DNA from: CAIUPE01 sp046092445 | GTDB lineage: Bacteria; Pseudomonadota; Alphaproteobacteria; Rhizobiales; Beijerinckiaceae | DNA: 64,000 nt | Assembly (NCBI GenBank): GCA_046092445.1 | Contig: JBJTDR010000040.1 | Location: forward strand, 1-64,000 | Direction: 5' to 3' | Shown here: positions 1 through 8,655 of the stretch, in pieces | Layout of the letters: every line of letters starts with the position of its first letter | Position numbering within the stretch: the first letter of the stretch is position 1 | Notes under the pieces: model-generated | What the model saw: the letters and a program-made list of their open reading frames with translations, nothing else | Told to the model about the DNA's origin: nothing | The model's database searches: none | Made by a program: the position numbers and the translations under genes

Positions 1-31
1 GGCGCGTGACGTGTTTCCTGTTGCGCGCCGA

Positions 32-343
32 TTAATCGAACAGTTCTTCCAGAAATGATTTAGGCCGCTTATAGCCCTTGCTGCCGTAATTTTGTGGCGC
101 ATAGTTCTGCTGTGGATAGGGCGGCGGGGCATAGGAGGGAGCTGCGGGCGCGGCGTGATGTTGCGGTGGGAGTTGCGGTGCCATCTCCTTGGCGCTTCGC
201 TCAATGATTTTGTCAAGTTCGCCACGGTCCAGCCAGATTCCCCGGCATTGCGGGCAATAGTCGATTTCGATGCCTTGCCGCTCACTCATGGTGAGGGCAA
301 CGTCGCAAATCGGGCATGACATGGATTTGTGGGGATGCGGCAT
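32..343 (-). CDS. TFIIB-type zinc-ribbon protein
   Basis: Small soluble protein of 103 residues of the zf-TFIIB family. Two CxxC knuckles are visible (C10/C13 and C30/C33), followed by the family signature CRGIWLDRGELDKI. The rest is a Pro/Ala/Gln/Tyr-rich low-complexity tail of about 45 residues ending in a short acidic patch. The start is supported by GGAG eight bases upstream of the ATG. The zinc fold is seen directly; no enzymatic role is known for the family, and I infer only a metal-binding, possibly nucleic-acid or protein-binding role. It stands alone on the minus strand. Confidence 0.85.
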   Translation of the reverse strand: MPHPHKSMSCPICDVALTMSERQGIEIDYCPQCRGIWLDRGELDKIIERSAKEMAPQLPPQHHAAPAAPSYAPPPYPQQNYAPQNYGSKGYKRPKSFLEELFD

Positions 344-671
344 GATCAGTTCTCCGTTCTCAGGTCCAAATCGTGTCGCAGGAGAACGGCGGTAATCGGC
401 TCAGCCGGTCGCACTGCGACGTAACTGATGCGGTCCGACATCGCATGACGCATAGATACGACACACCAGAGGGGCCCGGTCCGATCAACGCTGACTTATG
501 TATGAAACAGCGGATTTCAAGCTACTTCAACCAGAAATTGTCTTCTTAAACGTGGGCAAGGTGCTCATTACAACCCTCAACTTGCCGCAACAATCATGCA
601 AAATGATCCGGGAGTTCCGGGCACACAATACAAAGCTTAAACGAGCTATTAATCTGAGAATTTTGCGGAAC
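344..671. other. Non-coding gap between zinc-ribbon gene and tRNA-Gly
   Basis: No convincing gene in about 330 bases; the open frames here lack family resemblance and good ribosome sites. It must hold the promoter of the zinc-ribbon gene and the 3' end of the tRNA-Gly transcript. A short CCGG-N5-CCGG hairpin at 608-620, with a loose T-rich stretch beyond it on the minus strand, is a weak candidate terminator for the tRNA. Confidence 0.4.
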
Positions 672-746
672 TGGAGCGGGCGAAGGGATTTGAACCCTCG
701 ACCCCAACCTTGGCAAGGTTGTGCTCTACCCCTGAGCTACACCCGC
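672..746 (-). tRNA. tRNA-Gly (anticodon GCC)
   Basis: Read on the minus strand, the 75 bases fold as a full cloverleaf. The 7-bp acceptor stem is GCGGGTG/CGCCCGC, the D arm is GCTC/GAGC, the anticodon stem is CAACC/GGTTG around loop TTGCCAA (anticodon GCC), and the T arm has GAGGG/CCCTT with TTCGAAT. The 3' end is encoded as TCCA. It reads glycine codons GGC and GGU. Confidence 0.97.
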
Positions 747-985
747 ATCCGTTTCCGCCAAACGACACTGACATCGTCCGTGCGGGCTATATGCCTCAAG
801 TCGGGGCGGGATGCAACACTCTTTGAGCGTATGCTTCAGCGTTTTGTCACGGACGGGCCATGATTTGGTGAGCGTCGGCTTGCGACACGCGCGCGGCAAG
901 GCTAGAAGCGGATGCAGAAACGGGCGCTTCACGTGCCCGACCTGCGTTTGTCCCTCCTGCGGAACACATTTCAAGAGATTTTCCG

Positions 986-1501
986 ATGCGCGTGACCCCT
1001 GCCGAGCTTTTTGATTATCTGGCAACGCTTGCGATCAAGATCGATACGCTCGAGCATCCACCGATGTTCACGGTGGAGGATTCAAAGCGGTTGCGCGGGG
1101 AAATACCCGGCGCCCACATCAAGAACCTGTTCATCAAGGACAAGAAGGGCTCGTTATTTCTGATTTCCGCAATCGAGAGTACGCAGATCAATCTGAAAAC
1201 GATCCATGAGGTGATCGGCGGGCAGGGACGGGTGACGTTTTGCTCGGCGGAGGTGCTTGGCGAGGTTCTGGGCGTCGAACCGGGATCGGTAACGCCGTTT
1301 GCGGTGATCAATGATCGTGAGAAGCGCGTGAAGGTGGTGCTGGACGAGCGGCTGATGGCGCATGAGCGGATCAATGTGCACCCGTTGGTGAATACGATGA
1401 CGACGGGAATCCAGCGTGTCGATCTGATCCGGTTTCTGACGGAGACAGGACATGAACCGTTGATTGCGCAGGTCGGTGCTGTGCCGGAGGATGCGGTTTA
1501 A
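986..1501 (+). CDS. Ala-tRNA(Pro) deacylase, ProXp-ala/YbaK type
   Basis: Free-standing aminoacyl-tRNA trans-editing protein of 171 residues, the usual length for the PrdX/ProXp-ala group. The family hydrolyses alanine mischarged on tRNA-Pro, which protects translation fidelity in the cytoplasm. The sequence shows the YbaK-fold hallmarks: HPPMFTVEDS near the N-terminus, GAHIKNLFIKDKKG with the conserved lysine, and a GSVTPFAVIND segment. It is a single-domain protein without a synthetase part. Whether it prefers Ala-tRNA(Pro) or Cys-tRNA(Pro) cannot be decided here, although length and motif order favour alanine. It precedes the cnoX-LON-Trm112 run on the same strand. Confidence 0.88.
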   Translation: MRVTPAELFDYLATLAIKIDTLEHPPMFTVEDSKRLRGEIPGAHIKNLFIKDKKGSLFLISAIESTQINLKTIHEVIGGQGRVTFCSAEVLGEVLGVEPGSVTPFAVINDREKRVKVVLDERLMAHERINVHPLVNTMTTGIQRVDLIRFLTETGHEPLIAQVGAVPEDAV

Positions 1502-1627
1502 GGTGTTGGCGGCGGAGTCTTTTCCCGAGAGGGAGTGTCGGAACCGTCATGCAACCTTATCTGTTAGACGATGGGTAGGGCGTTCGCGTAAACAGGGCCG
1601 GGCATGACCGGCAAGGAGAGGATCAAG

Positions 1628-2527
1628 ATGTCGCTGAATGGTTCGGGCGGGGCCGAGGCCTCCGGTTCACGAGATACGACGACCGCAACGTTCAGGCAGG
1701 ATGTGATTGCCGAGTCGATGACGCGGCCTGTTCTGGTGGATTTCTGGGCGCCTTGGTGCGGCCCTTGCAAGCAATTGACGCCGATTATCGAGAAAGCCGT
1801 TGCGGCGGCGGGCGGGAAAGTCGCGCTTGTTAAAATGAACATTGACGATCATCCGCAGATTGCAGGGCAATTGGGAATCCAGTCGATTCCGGCGGTTATT
1901 GCGTTCCAGAAGGGACAGCCGGTTGACGGATTTGTCGGTGCGTTGCCTGAGAGCCAGATTACGGGATTTATCGAGCGCCTTGTTGGTCCGATTGACGAGA
2001 ATGGCCTTGAGCCGCTGATCGAGAGCGCTGCCGCGCTTCATGAAGAGGGGGACCTTGAAGGTGCGGCGGGTGTGTATTCGGCTGTTCTGGTTCAGGATCC
2101 GGGCAATCTCGTCGCGTTGGCGGGGATGGCGAAGATCAATCTCGAGCAGGGGAACTTCGATGCCGCCAAAGAGTTTCTCGGGGCTGTGCCGGAAGGCAAG
2201 GATTCCGACCCTGTGATCATGGCGGTGAAAAATGCGCTCGATATTGCTGAGCAGGCGGCATCGCTGGGTGATCTTGGCGCGTTACAGGCGCTTGTTGCGG
2301 CCAATCCCGCTGATTATCAGGCGCGTTTCGACCTTGCGCTCGGGCTTGCGGCGGCAGGCGAGCGGGAAGCGGCAACGGACCAACTGATTGAAATTATCAA
2401 GCGTGATCGTACCTGGCAGGATGACGGGGCGCGCAAGCAATTGGTGATGTTCTTCGATGTCTGGGGTGCAATGGACGAGAATACGAAGGCGGGTCGCAGG
2501 AAACTATCGGCCGTGTTGTTCCGTTAG
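1628..2527 (+). CDS. cnoX: Thioredoxin-TPR co-chaperone (CnoX/YbbN family)
   Basis: About 299 residues. The N-terminal thioredoxin domain (residues about 15-115) has an intact WCGPC site (C44, C47), and it is followed by a C-terminal tetratricopeptide-like region (about 130-295). This matches CnoX/YbbN, a chaperedoxin that shields clients from oxidation and passes them to GroEL or DnaK. Unlike E. coli CnoX, both active-site cysteines are present, so thiol-disulfide activity is plausible. The ATG at 1628 is chosen because AAGGAGAGG lies just upstream; a start at 1604 is possible but lacks such a site. The next gene follows after 39 bases. Confidence 0.88.
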   Translation: MSLNGSGGAEASGSRDTTTATFRQDVIAESMTRPVLVDFWAPWCGPCKQLTPIIEKAVAAAGGKVALVKMNIDDHPQIAGQLGIQSIPAVIAFQKGQPVDGFVGALPESQITGFIERLVGPIDENGLEPLIESAAALHEEGDLEGAAGVYSAVLVQDPGNLVALAGMAKINLEQGNFDAAKEFLGAVPEGKDSDPVIMAVKNALDIAEQAASLGDLGALQALVAANPADYQARFDLALGLAAAGEREAATDQLIEIIKRDRTWQDDGARKQLVMFFDVWGAMDENTKAGRRKLSAVLFR

Positions 2528-2566
2528 TTCAGTAATGCGAGTGCAACCCAAAGTGGAGCTTCTTAT

Positions 2567-3232
2567 ATGAACATCACCTATCGGGGTCCTTCCGATCTGC
2601 CTGAGGCGATACCGGTGTTCCCGTTACCTGGAGCATTGCTCTTGCCGCGTGGCCAGATACCTTTGAATGTCTTCGAGCCGCGTTATATGGCAATGATCGA
2701 TGATGCACTCAGAAGCTCCCGAGTGATAGGCATGGTTCAACCGATTTTCGATGATAGTGTCCGGCAGAACGGCACCGATCTATGTCGGGTGGGTTGCGTT
2801 GGTCGGATTACGCAATTTGCCGAGACGGGTGACAATAGGTATCTCGTATCTCTGACCGGTGTGTCGCGATTCAAGATTGTTGAAGAAATGGATGTGCTGA
2901 CGCCATACCGGCAATGTCGGGTTACATTTGAACCTTTTTTGTTCGATTTCGAGGCGCGCGCCGGTGAAGACTCCGTAGATCGAGCAGCAGTAATCCGGAC
3001 GTTGAAGGATTTCGTAGCGGTCAATGATTTGTCGGTTGACTGGAGCGGGATCAACGCGGCGCCGAACGAGGCGCTGATCAATGCACTCTCGATGATGGCA
3101 CCGTTTGGCCCGCGCGAGAAGCAGGCTTTGCTTGAGGCGGAAGATCTGAAGACGCGGGCTGACCTGCTCGTGGCAATCACCGAAATCGAGTTGGCAAGAC
3201 GTGATGATGGCTCCGATGCGCCGTTACAATAG
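2567..3232 (+). CDS. LON substrate-binding-domain protein
   Basis: 221 residues corresponding only to the N-terminal substrate-binding domain of Lon protease (motifs IPVFPLPGALLLPRG and NVFEPRYMAM). There is no AAA or protease domain. Such stand-alone LON-domain proteins are common next to thioredoxin and Trm112 genes in rhizobia-like bacteria; their role is unproven, with quality-control substrate binding the usual suggestion. GGAG eight bases before the ATG supports the start. It sits 39 bases after cnoX and 9 bases before the Trm112-like gene, so the three are probably cotranscribed. Confidence 0.85.
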   Translation: MNITYRGPSDLPEAIPVFPLPGALLLPRGQIPLNVFEPRYMAMIDDALRSSRVIGMVQPIFDDSVRQNGTDLCRVGCVGRITQFAETGDNRYLVSLTGVSRFKIVEEMDVLTPYRQCRVTFEPFLFDFEARAGEDSVDRAAVIRTLKDFVAVNDLSVDWSGINAAPNEALINALSMMAPFGPREKQALLEAEDLKTRADLLVAITEIELARRDDGSDAPLQ

Positions 3233-3241
3233 GTTGATCTG

Positions 3242-3448
3242 ATGATTGACGTCCGAGAGACATCTTTGGAAAAGAGTTACCGGATTGATCGGAAATTGCT
3301 GGATATTCTGGTTTGCCCGCTGACCAAGGGTGTCCTTGAGTATGATCCAGAAAGGCAGGAACTGATCAGCCGGCAGGCGCGACTGGCTTTTCCGATCCGG
3401 GACGGAATTCCAATTATGCTCCCTGAAGAGGCGAGGGGTCTGGATTAG
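3242..3448 (+). CDS. Trm112 family protein (YcaR-like)
   Basis: 68-residue member of the Trm112/UPF0434 family: LLDILVCPLTKGVLEYD, then QARLAFPIRDGIPIMLPEEAR. In eukaryotes Trm112 activates methyltransferases; the role of the short bacterial homologues is not settled. Only one cysteine (CPLTKG) remains of the metal-binding set, as is common in the bacterial branch. It is last in the apparent cnoX-LON-Trm112 operon. Its stop codon overlaps that of the convergent acyltransferase gene by four bases. Confidence 0.86.
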   Translation: MIDVRETSLEKSYRIDRKLLDILVCPLTKGVLEYDPERQELISRQARLAFPIRDGIPIMLPEEARGLD

Positions 3449-4221
3449 TTTTGTTCCCGCAGATCCGCATGGTGGGTGCGGGACGTTCCGCCGAACGTTG
3501 TCTGGGCTTCGGCAAGTAACTTGTTTGATGCGCGCTCTATCTCATCCTGCATTCGCGCGAAAAACACTGCGCGATCCAGCCCGGGGGGTATTGGGGGCAA
3601 AATTTCAACGATGATTGTGCCTGCTCTCAATTTCAACGAGCGTCTAGGCCAGTACAGGCCAGCGTTCAATCCGATTGGCAAGCATGGAACATCAAGACCG
3701 GAATACACTTGCGCAATTCCATGCCGGTATTCTGGCGAAGCACCTGGCGGGCGGCGCGTACCTTCAGGAAAAAAGAGGATCTGTCGGCCGTGACCGACAC
3801 GGATTTCCTTATGTGCAGCGCGAATTATCTGGACAAGGGCTCTTGAACCAGCCTTGCGGTTGATGGGAACGTTCCGCAATTTGAACAAATACCAACCGAA
3901 AAACGGGATGAGAGCAAGTTCGCGTTTAAGGATGAAGCACGGATCGCTAAAGAGACTCAGCAGCGCGAACGTCTCCCAAAGAGACTGATGTTTAGATGCA
4001 ACCAGTAAAGGTCCTGAGGGGATGTTTTCACGACCACGGATTTCCACACTCAAACCGCCTGCAACCCGACATAGCCAGAGAAAATATCGGCTCCAGCAAT
4101 GCGCAAAGAACACCATGTATTGACGCGGAAGGATGAGTACCGGGAGTCCTGCGATCATCCATACGATCAGGCTGAGGTAGAAGGTGACCATGAACACAAG
4201 CGAACGTAATGACATCATCAT
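3445..4221 (-). CDS. 1-acyl-sn-glycerol-3-phosphate acyltransferase (PlsC type)
   Basis: 258-residue membrane-associated acyltransferase, probably making phosphatidic acid by acylating lysophosphatidic acid at the inner membrane. An N-terminal hydrophobic segment (about 5-35) is followed by acyltransferase motif I as KHQSLWETF and the FPEGTR motif. Motif I is HX4E rather than the textbook HX4D; this variant occurs in rhizobial PlsC relatives, so I do not read it as inactivating. It follows ftsX on the same strand after about 90 bases and converges on the Trm112 gene. Confidence 0.87.
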   Translation of the reverse strand: MMMSLRSLVFMVTFYLSLIVWMIAGLPVLILPRQYMVFFAHCWSRYFLWLCRVAGGLSVEIRGRENIPSGPLLVASKHQSLWETFALLSLFSDPCFILKRELALIPFFGWYLFKLRNVPINRKAGSRALVQIIRAAHKEIRVGHGRQILFFPEGTRRPPGASPEYRHGIAQVYSGLDVPCLPIGLNAGLYWPRRSLKLRAGTIIVEILPPIPPGLDRAVFFARMQDEIERASNKLLAEAQTTFGGTSRTHHADLREQN

Positions 4222-4312
4222 CTCACTCAGGATACGGACAAACAGCGTCCCAAATGACTCATTGTGGACTGACCGGCAAGTACGAGTTTAGGGCTGGGCC
4301 GATTGAGTTCAT

Positions 4313-5290
4313 TCAACCAAATCCGCGAATGGTTCGATGTGCGGTCAATCGAGAGACGAGCGCAGTAACCAAGGCCATCAATGCCCCGATTGATATGATT
4401 ACGATGACCGCAGTCAGGTTGAGCGAAAAACTGCCGAAGATTGCGACCATTTCCGCTCGGCCCGGGGAGGATACTGACTCTATTACCATAATATAAAGCA
4501 TTAGAAAAAGTGTGAGGGATGCAACGACCCCGGTCATGCCGCCTTTAATGCCGATCCAAAAGAAATGGCTTTGAAACTGTCGGGCAATATAGCTTTCGCT
4601 GGCGCCCACAAAATGCAGTACCTCGATGATTTCACGATTACTCGTCATGACGCTGCGAGTTGCAAAGGCTACAGCGAAGCCGCCCGCGGCAATCACAAGG
4701 CCGAAGATCGTCAATGTTACCAATAGCAACGAGCGACCGATTACCGAAAGACGCTCAGTCCATGCACGGTGATCATCGAGGCTTGCGCCTTTGACTTCCT
4801 CCGTCAAGGCTCGCCGCAATGCGTCGATATTAGCGGGTGATTTTTTGTCAATTTGCGCCGTGATCATGCGCGGAACCGGCAGCTGGTCGAAGTCAAGACC
4901 GTCTCCAAGCCATTGTTCCAAAAGCTTTTCGGACTCGGCCTTCGAGGAGACATATATGTCCTGAAAGCCGGGTGTTCCGCGGAGAAGATCGGCGGCCTTT
5001 TTGATTTCCGCTTCGAAGGGGGTTCCCTGCAGCGGCCTTATTTGGACGGTGATCTCCTGCGATACCGATTCTTGCCAGCCCTCGGATACATTCGCAACGT
5101 GAATGGCGACAATGGCCGTAACGCTTGCAAGGAAAGCCATGATCGCGATAACGGCAAAGAGTGAGCCGAACATCGTCGAGGCTTGAGGAATCAAAGCCCG
5201 TTTCCTCGAAATTGAACGAAGCAAATCGCGTAAATCAAAGGATCTCTTGAGTGTGCCAATCAGAAAGCGTTCGAGGTGCTCTTTATTCAT
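4313..5290 (-). CDS. ftsX: Cell division ABC transporter permease FtsX
   Basis: About 325 residues: a cytoplasmic N-terminus, a TM near residue 40-60, a large periplasmic domain and three C-terminal TMs of the FtsX/MacB fold. With FtsE it forms the inner-membrane complex that transmits ATP-driven changes to peptidoglycan hydrolases at the septum. The ATG at 5290 (MNKEHLERFL) is chosen because it overlaps the end of ftsE by eight bases, typical of ftsEX coupling; a start 48 bases upstream would lie deeper inside ftsE. A PlsC-type gene follows. Confidence 0.9.
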   Translation of the reverse strand: MNKEHLERFLIGTLKRSFDLRDLLRSISRKRALIPQASTMFGSLFAVIAIMAFLASVTAIVAIHVANVSEGWQESVSQEITVQIRPLQGTPFEAEIKKAADLLRGTPGFQDIYVSSKAESEKLLEQWLGDGLDFDQLPVPRMITAQIDKKSPANIDALRRALTEEVKGASLDDHRAWTERLSVIGRSLLLVTLTIFGLVIAAGGFAVAFATRSVMTSNREIIEVLHFVGASESYIARQFQSHFFWIGIKGGMTGVVASLTLFLMLYIMVIESVSSPGRAEMVAIFGSFSLNLTAVIVIISIGALMALVTALVSRLTAHRTIRGFG

Positions 5291-5996
5291 CGATATGCAA
5301 CCTGTTGCCACCAAGAACCATACGCCGAACGCCGTCAAACTGATCCATCAGCGCAAGATCGTGGGTCGCAATGACGATCGAAGTACCGGAGCGATTCAGT
5401 TCGGCAAAGAGACGAAGCAATCGCCGGGCAAGAACACTGTCGAGATTTCCAGTTGGCTCGTCCGCCAGCAGAATGTCCGGCTGAACTATAAGCGCTCGAG
5501 CAATCGCTGCACGTTGTTTTTCACCTCCGGACATCGTGGATGGAAAAGATTGAACCCGATCACCGAGTCCGATCCATTGAAGCAGTTCGATGACTTCCTT
5601 TCGATAGCTTGCCTCAGATCGCCCCTGTACACGAAGTGGTAGCGCAACGTTTTCGTATGTGTTGAGATGGTCGAGCAAACGAAAATCCTGAAACACAACG
5701 CCCATGCGTCTGCGAAATCTTGTCAGCATTTGCGCACTCAACTGGGTGACATCGTGACCAAATAACGAGATAAGCCCCCGCGTGGGTTTCAATGACAGCA
5801 GAATCAAGCGCAATAATGTTGTTTTGCCTGTTCCGGAAGGCCCCGTCACAAACTGGAACGAACGCGGCGCTATCGAGAATGAGATATCCTTGAGGATTTC
5901 CGGCCCCATGCCGTAACGGAGACCAACATTCTCGAAACGGACGAGGTCTTTACGTCCTTCGTACTCGTACTCGTGCGCGTGCACCGTAGGTTCCAC
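5283..5996 (-). CDS. ftsE: Cell division ATP-binding protein FtsE
   Basis: 237-residue ABC ATPase. Walker A is GPSGTGKTT (residues 52-60), the signature is MSGGEKQR, and Walker B is ILLADEPTGNLD, with a following H-loop (VIATHD). FtsE partners FtsX at the division site. The N-terminus is about 18 residues longer than many FtsE proteins (a His/Tyr/Glu-rich leader), so a shorter start is possible. It is divergent from the zinc-ribbon membrane protein gene at 6070, an arrangement often seen in Hyphomicrobiales. Confidence 0.93.
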   Translation of the reverse strand: MEPTVHAHEYEYEGRKDLVRFENVGLRYGMGPEILKDISFSIAPRSFQFVTGPSGTGKTTLLRLILLSLKPTRGLISLFGHDVTQLSAQMLTRFRRRMGVVFQDFRLLDHLNTYENVALPLRVQGRSEASYRKEVIELLQWIGLGDRVQSFPSTMSGGEKQRAAIARALIVQPDILLADEPTGNLDSVLARRLLRLFAELNRSGTSIVIATHDLALMDQFDGVRRMVLGGNRLHIDE

Positions 5997-6069
5997 CTTT
6001 GCTAACTTTCGAAAATGAAGTATGAGTTGAAGCTAATTTATTTATTTTTCACATTCTATATGATTCGCC

Positions 6070-6750
6070 ATGTTGGTTATCTGTCCAAAATGCTCGTGCT
6101 CATATCTCGTTCGTGCCGATCAGATTGGTACGCTTGGGCGGTCTGTTCGTTGCGGGGCCTGCAAGACACATTGGGTCGCGATGCCGGACGCTTTTGATCT
6201 TGGGGAAGAACTTGATCTCGACACAACGTTGCGAATGAGCGAGCCGGAATTGAGTGCTGAAGAACTCGCGGCAGCGAATGCAGCTAATTCGGTTGAGCGG
6301 CGCACATCAGGATCGCGATTTGGCGTTCGTTCAGGTGCGGTCAAAATTGGCGGTATTGTAGCAGGAATTTTTGCGATTGGTGTCGTCGCATTGAGTATTT
6401 CCGATGTTCGAAAACAGGTCAGTCAGGCGCTTGCAGATATGACGAGTGCGTTGACTGTCGATAAATTCGACGGATTGCGGTTTACTGATTTGAAATCTGA
6501 CTTCTGGGAAGAACGAGGCATGTCTTTTTTGAGAATCGAGGGAAAAATTATATCTGAGCGCTCCGAGGCGCGTCCCGTGCCTCCGATCGAGATTGTTGTT
6601 CTTTCGGAAACGAAGCAGGAAATTTTCAAATGGACCATTGATCCGCCTGAGGAAACGATAACACCGGGTACACCGGTCCCGTTCAAGGCAGTCCTGAATT
6701 CACCACCATCGGAAAGTAAAGAGGTAGCTATTCGCTTCGGCACCAAGTAA
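6070..6750 (+). CDS. MJ0042-type zinc-ribbon membrane protein
   Basis: 226 residues. The N-terminal MJ0042 zinc ribbon reads CPKCSCSYLVRADQIG followed by VRCGACKTHW, giving two CxxC pairs. A single transmembrane helix follows at about 96-115 (GGIVAGIFAIGVVALS), then a C-terminal domain of about 105 residues of the kind called DUF3426, with beta-rich content and no cysteine pairs. The topology suggests a cytoplasmic metal ribbon and a periplasmic domain. The function is unknown. It is divergent from ftsEX, so a link to envelope or division is suggested only by position. No strong ribosome site is seen. Confidence 0.8.
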   Translation: MLVICPKCSCSYLVRADQIGTLGRSVRCGACKTHWVAMPDAFDLGEELDLDTTLRMSEPELSAEELAAANAANSVERRTSGSRFGVRSGAVKIGGIVAGIFAIGVVALSISDVRKQVSQALADMTSALTVDKFDGLRFTDLKSDFWEERGMSFLRIEGKIISERSEARPVPPIEIVVLSETKQEIFKWTIDPPEETITPGTPVPFKAVLNSPPSESKEVAIRFGTK

Positions 6751-6808
6751 TATTTGGAGCTGCGGGTTCTTGATTCGAAGTTCCCCAAACAGTTCTTTCG
6801 GGGTTTTC

Positions 6809-7342
6809 ATGCCGACTCACCGCCGTGTCACTGTTCTTTTTGATGAACAATCGATCGCCAAGCGAAATACGGAAATAGCACTATCAATCGCTGCGCGGCA
6901 GCCGAAGGATTTGTTGATTGTCGCGATCCTCAAGGGAAGTTTCATGTTCGCCGCAGACTTGATGCGAGCGTTGCACCATGCCGGGCTGACGCCGCAGGTC
7001 GAGTTCATGCATCTATCGAGTTATCGGGATGCGACGGTTTCCTCCGGTCAGGTTGCAATATTGAAGGATGTCGAAAGTGATGTGCGTGACCGAGATGTAA
7101 TTCTGATTGACGATATTCTAGAGTCGGGACGTACGATTGCCTTCGCCAAGGATTTGCTGGCCGCGCGCGGTGCGCGGGTCTTGACCTGCTGTCTGCTGGA
7201 AAAACCGGGCAAACGCGCTGTTTCGATCGAAGCTGATTTTGTCGGCTTCGAGTGCCCCGATGTTTTTGTAGTCGGGTACGGAATGGATGTTGCTCATTCC
7301 TTCCGCGAATTGCCATTTGTTGGCGTCGTCGAAAAAGCCTAA
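6809..7342 (+). CDS. hpt: Hypoxanthine phosphoribosyltransferase
   Basis: About 177 residues, standard HPRT length. It transfers phosphoribose from PRPP to hypoxanthine or guanine in purine salvage. The PRPP-binding loop VILIDDILESGRT is intact, the flexible-loop region follows MHLSSYRD, and the C-terminal purine-contact region (FVGFECPDVFVVGYGMD) is present. The start at 6809 (MPTHRRVTVLF) fits the family better than the upstream in-frame codon at 6770. The stop codon abuts that of the convergent tspO with no space. Confidence 0.92.
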   Translation: MPTHRRVTVLFDEQSIAKRNTEIALSIAARQPKDLLIVAILKGSFMFAADLMRALHHAGLTPQVEFMHLSSYRDATVSSGQVAILKDVESDVRDRDVILIDDILESGRTIAFAKDLLAARGARVLTCCLLEKPGKRAVSIEADFVGFECPDVFVVGYGMDVAHSFRELPFVGVVEKA

Positions 7343-7843
7343 TCAGGCATTGAGCTGGACGATGGCGACGTTGAGCGCCATCGCAAACGCCACCCAGAGA
7401 GCGTAAGGGATCAACAGTGCTCCGGCAATGCGGTCTATCTTCAGGAATTTCATGATTGTCAGCACGATCAAGATCTGGAGTATTGCGATTACTCCGAGGG
7501 CGAGAGCTGGATTGTGCATTCCAAAAAATGCAACAGACCAACCGGCGTTAAAGGCCATCTGGGCAACAAAGAAAATGATCGCGCTGCGACGACTTTTCCG
7601 CGTCGGGTCTCCGATGAGAATCCGCCAAAAAGCAATCGCTATCATCAGATAAAGGAGTGTCCATACCGGACCGAATATCCAATTGGGTGGATTGAACGAC
7701 GGTTTGACTAGTCCCGCGTACCAACCTGGAATACTCGGGATGGTGGCGATATTGCCGATGGCTCCTGCTGTGAAGGCTGTGGCAAGTGAGATGATTGCGC
7801 AGTAAATTTTTCGGATGCGAGCGCGATAAAAGGTGTCCGACAT
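7343..7843 (-). CDS. tspO: TspO/MBR family tryptophan-rich sensory protein
   Basis: About 166 residues with five hydrophobic segments and the family's Trp/Pro signature: GWYAGLVKPSFNPPNW, then FGPVWTLLYLMIAIAFW. Bacterial TspO sits in the outer or cytoplasmic membrane and binds porphyrins; in Rhodobacter it tunes tetrapyrrole gene expression. The start at 7843 (MSDTFYRAR) is preferred, because the longer frame overlaps the upstream amidotransferase gene. Several haem-synthesis genes lie 8-15 kb away, but no direct link is shown. Confidence 0.92.
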   Translation of the reverse strand: MSDTFYRARIRKIYCAIISLATAFTAGAIGNIATIPSIPGWYAGLVKPSFNPPNWIFGPVWTLLYLMIAIAFWRILIGDPTRKSRRSAIIFFVAQMAFNAGWSVAFFGMHNPALALGVIAILQILIVLTIMKFLKIDRIAGALLIPYALWVAFAMALNVAIVQLNA

Positions 7844-7854
7844 GATACGCCAAT

Positions 7855-8574
7855 TTATACGGAAAAACGGATCGAGTTTCTGACCCAATGATTGAGAAAC
7901 GCCTCGAGCCATTGATTGACATCTCTGTCATGCTGATACCAGCCGGCGAGATGATCCTGTGGTGCTCTGGCACCGGGATGGTTCATTTTGTCAACAGATG
8001 TGGTCGTCCAACGGCATATCGTAGCGTAGGTGATTTCGGGGTGAAATTGAATGCCATAGGCAGAGCTGCCTACACAAAAGGCTTGGTGGGGGAAGGCGTT
8101 TCCCGACGCCAGACATTGTGTTCCCTTTGGGAGATCGAACCCTTCATGGTGCCAGTGGTAGACATGGCCGGGCCAAGCCGCCCCGATACCAGTGGCGAAT
8201 TTGATCCCCGCTTTTGTCGGCTGAATAGGATAATATCCGATTTCGACTTCTCCTCTGGGGTGCGCCGTGATGGTGCCACCAAGTGCCCGGCAAAGCATTT
8301 GGGCTCCGAGGCAAATGCCGAGATAGGGGATATTGGCCGATAATGTTCGTTCAATGCAGACGATTTCCTCCGACACCCACGGTTCGCCATCATTGGCACT
8401 CATGGGGCCTCCAAAGACAATGACGCCCGCATAGGACGAAAGGGACTTTGGCAACGGAGCACCTATGAAAGGGCACCGTATATCGAGAGTGTAGCCGTTG
8501 TGTCTGAGCCACTGACCCACGCGTCCAGGCGTAGAATGCGCCTGATGCACGATGACGAGAATGGTTTGCGTCAC
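7855..8574 (-). CDS. Class I glutamine amidotransferase (GMP-synthase-like)
   Basis: About 239 residues: a stand-alone GATase1 domain with nucleophile cysteine in YLGICLGAQ, an oxyanion segment VIVFGGPMSA and the catalytic His/Glu in IQFHPE. It lacks the synthetase domain of GuaA. Proteins of this type include gamma-glutamyl hydrolases and unassigned amidotransferases, so the substrate is open. The start is uncertain: GTG at 8574 (MTQTILVIV) fits the fold, and a TTG at 8592 is also possible; neither has a clear ribosome site. It lies 11 bases upstream of tspO on the same strand. Confidence 0.82.
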   Translation of the reverse strand: MTQTILVIVHQAHSTPGRVGQWLRHNGYTLDIRCPFIGAPLPKSLSSYAGVIVFGGPMSANDGEPWVSEEIVCIERTLSANIPYLGICLGAQMLCRALGGTITAHPRGEVEIGYYPIQPTKAGIKFATGIGAAWPGHVYHWHHEGFDLPKGTQCLASGNAFPHQAFCVGSSAYGIQFHPEITYATICRWTTTSVDKMNHPGARAPQDHLAGWYQHDRDVNQWLEAFLNHWVRNSIRFSV

Positions 8575-8655
8575 GACGAAATCCGAGACCAATCACACGA
8601 CAAATCAATGCATTGAGAGTGCCCCGAATAGCCAGGATTGTCGAGCGTTTCCTGA

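Noticed and set aside
498..863. Plus-strand open frame across tRNA-Gly
   Set aside because: It runs antisense through a complete tRNA gene and contains no protein features.
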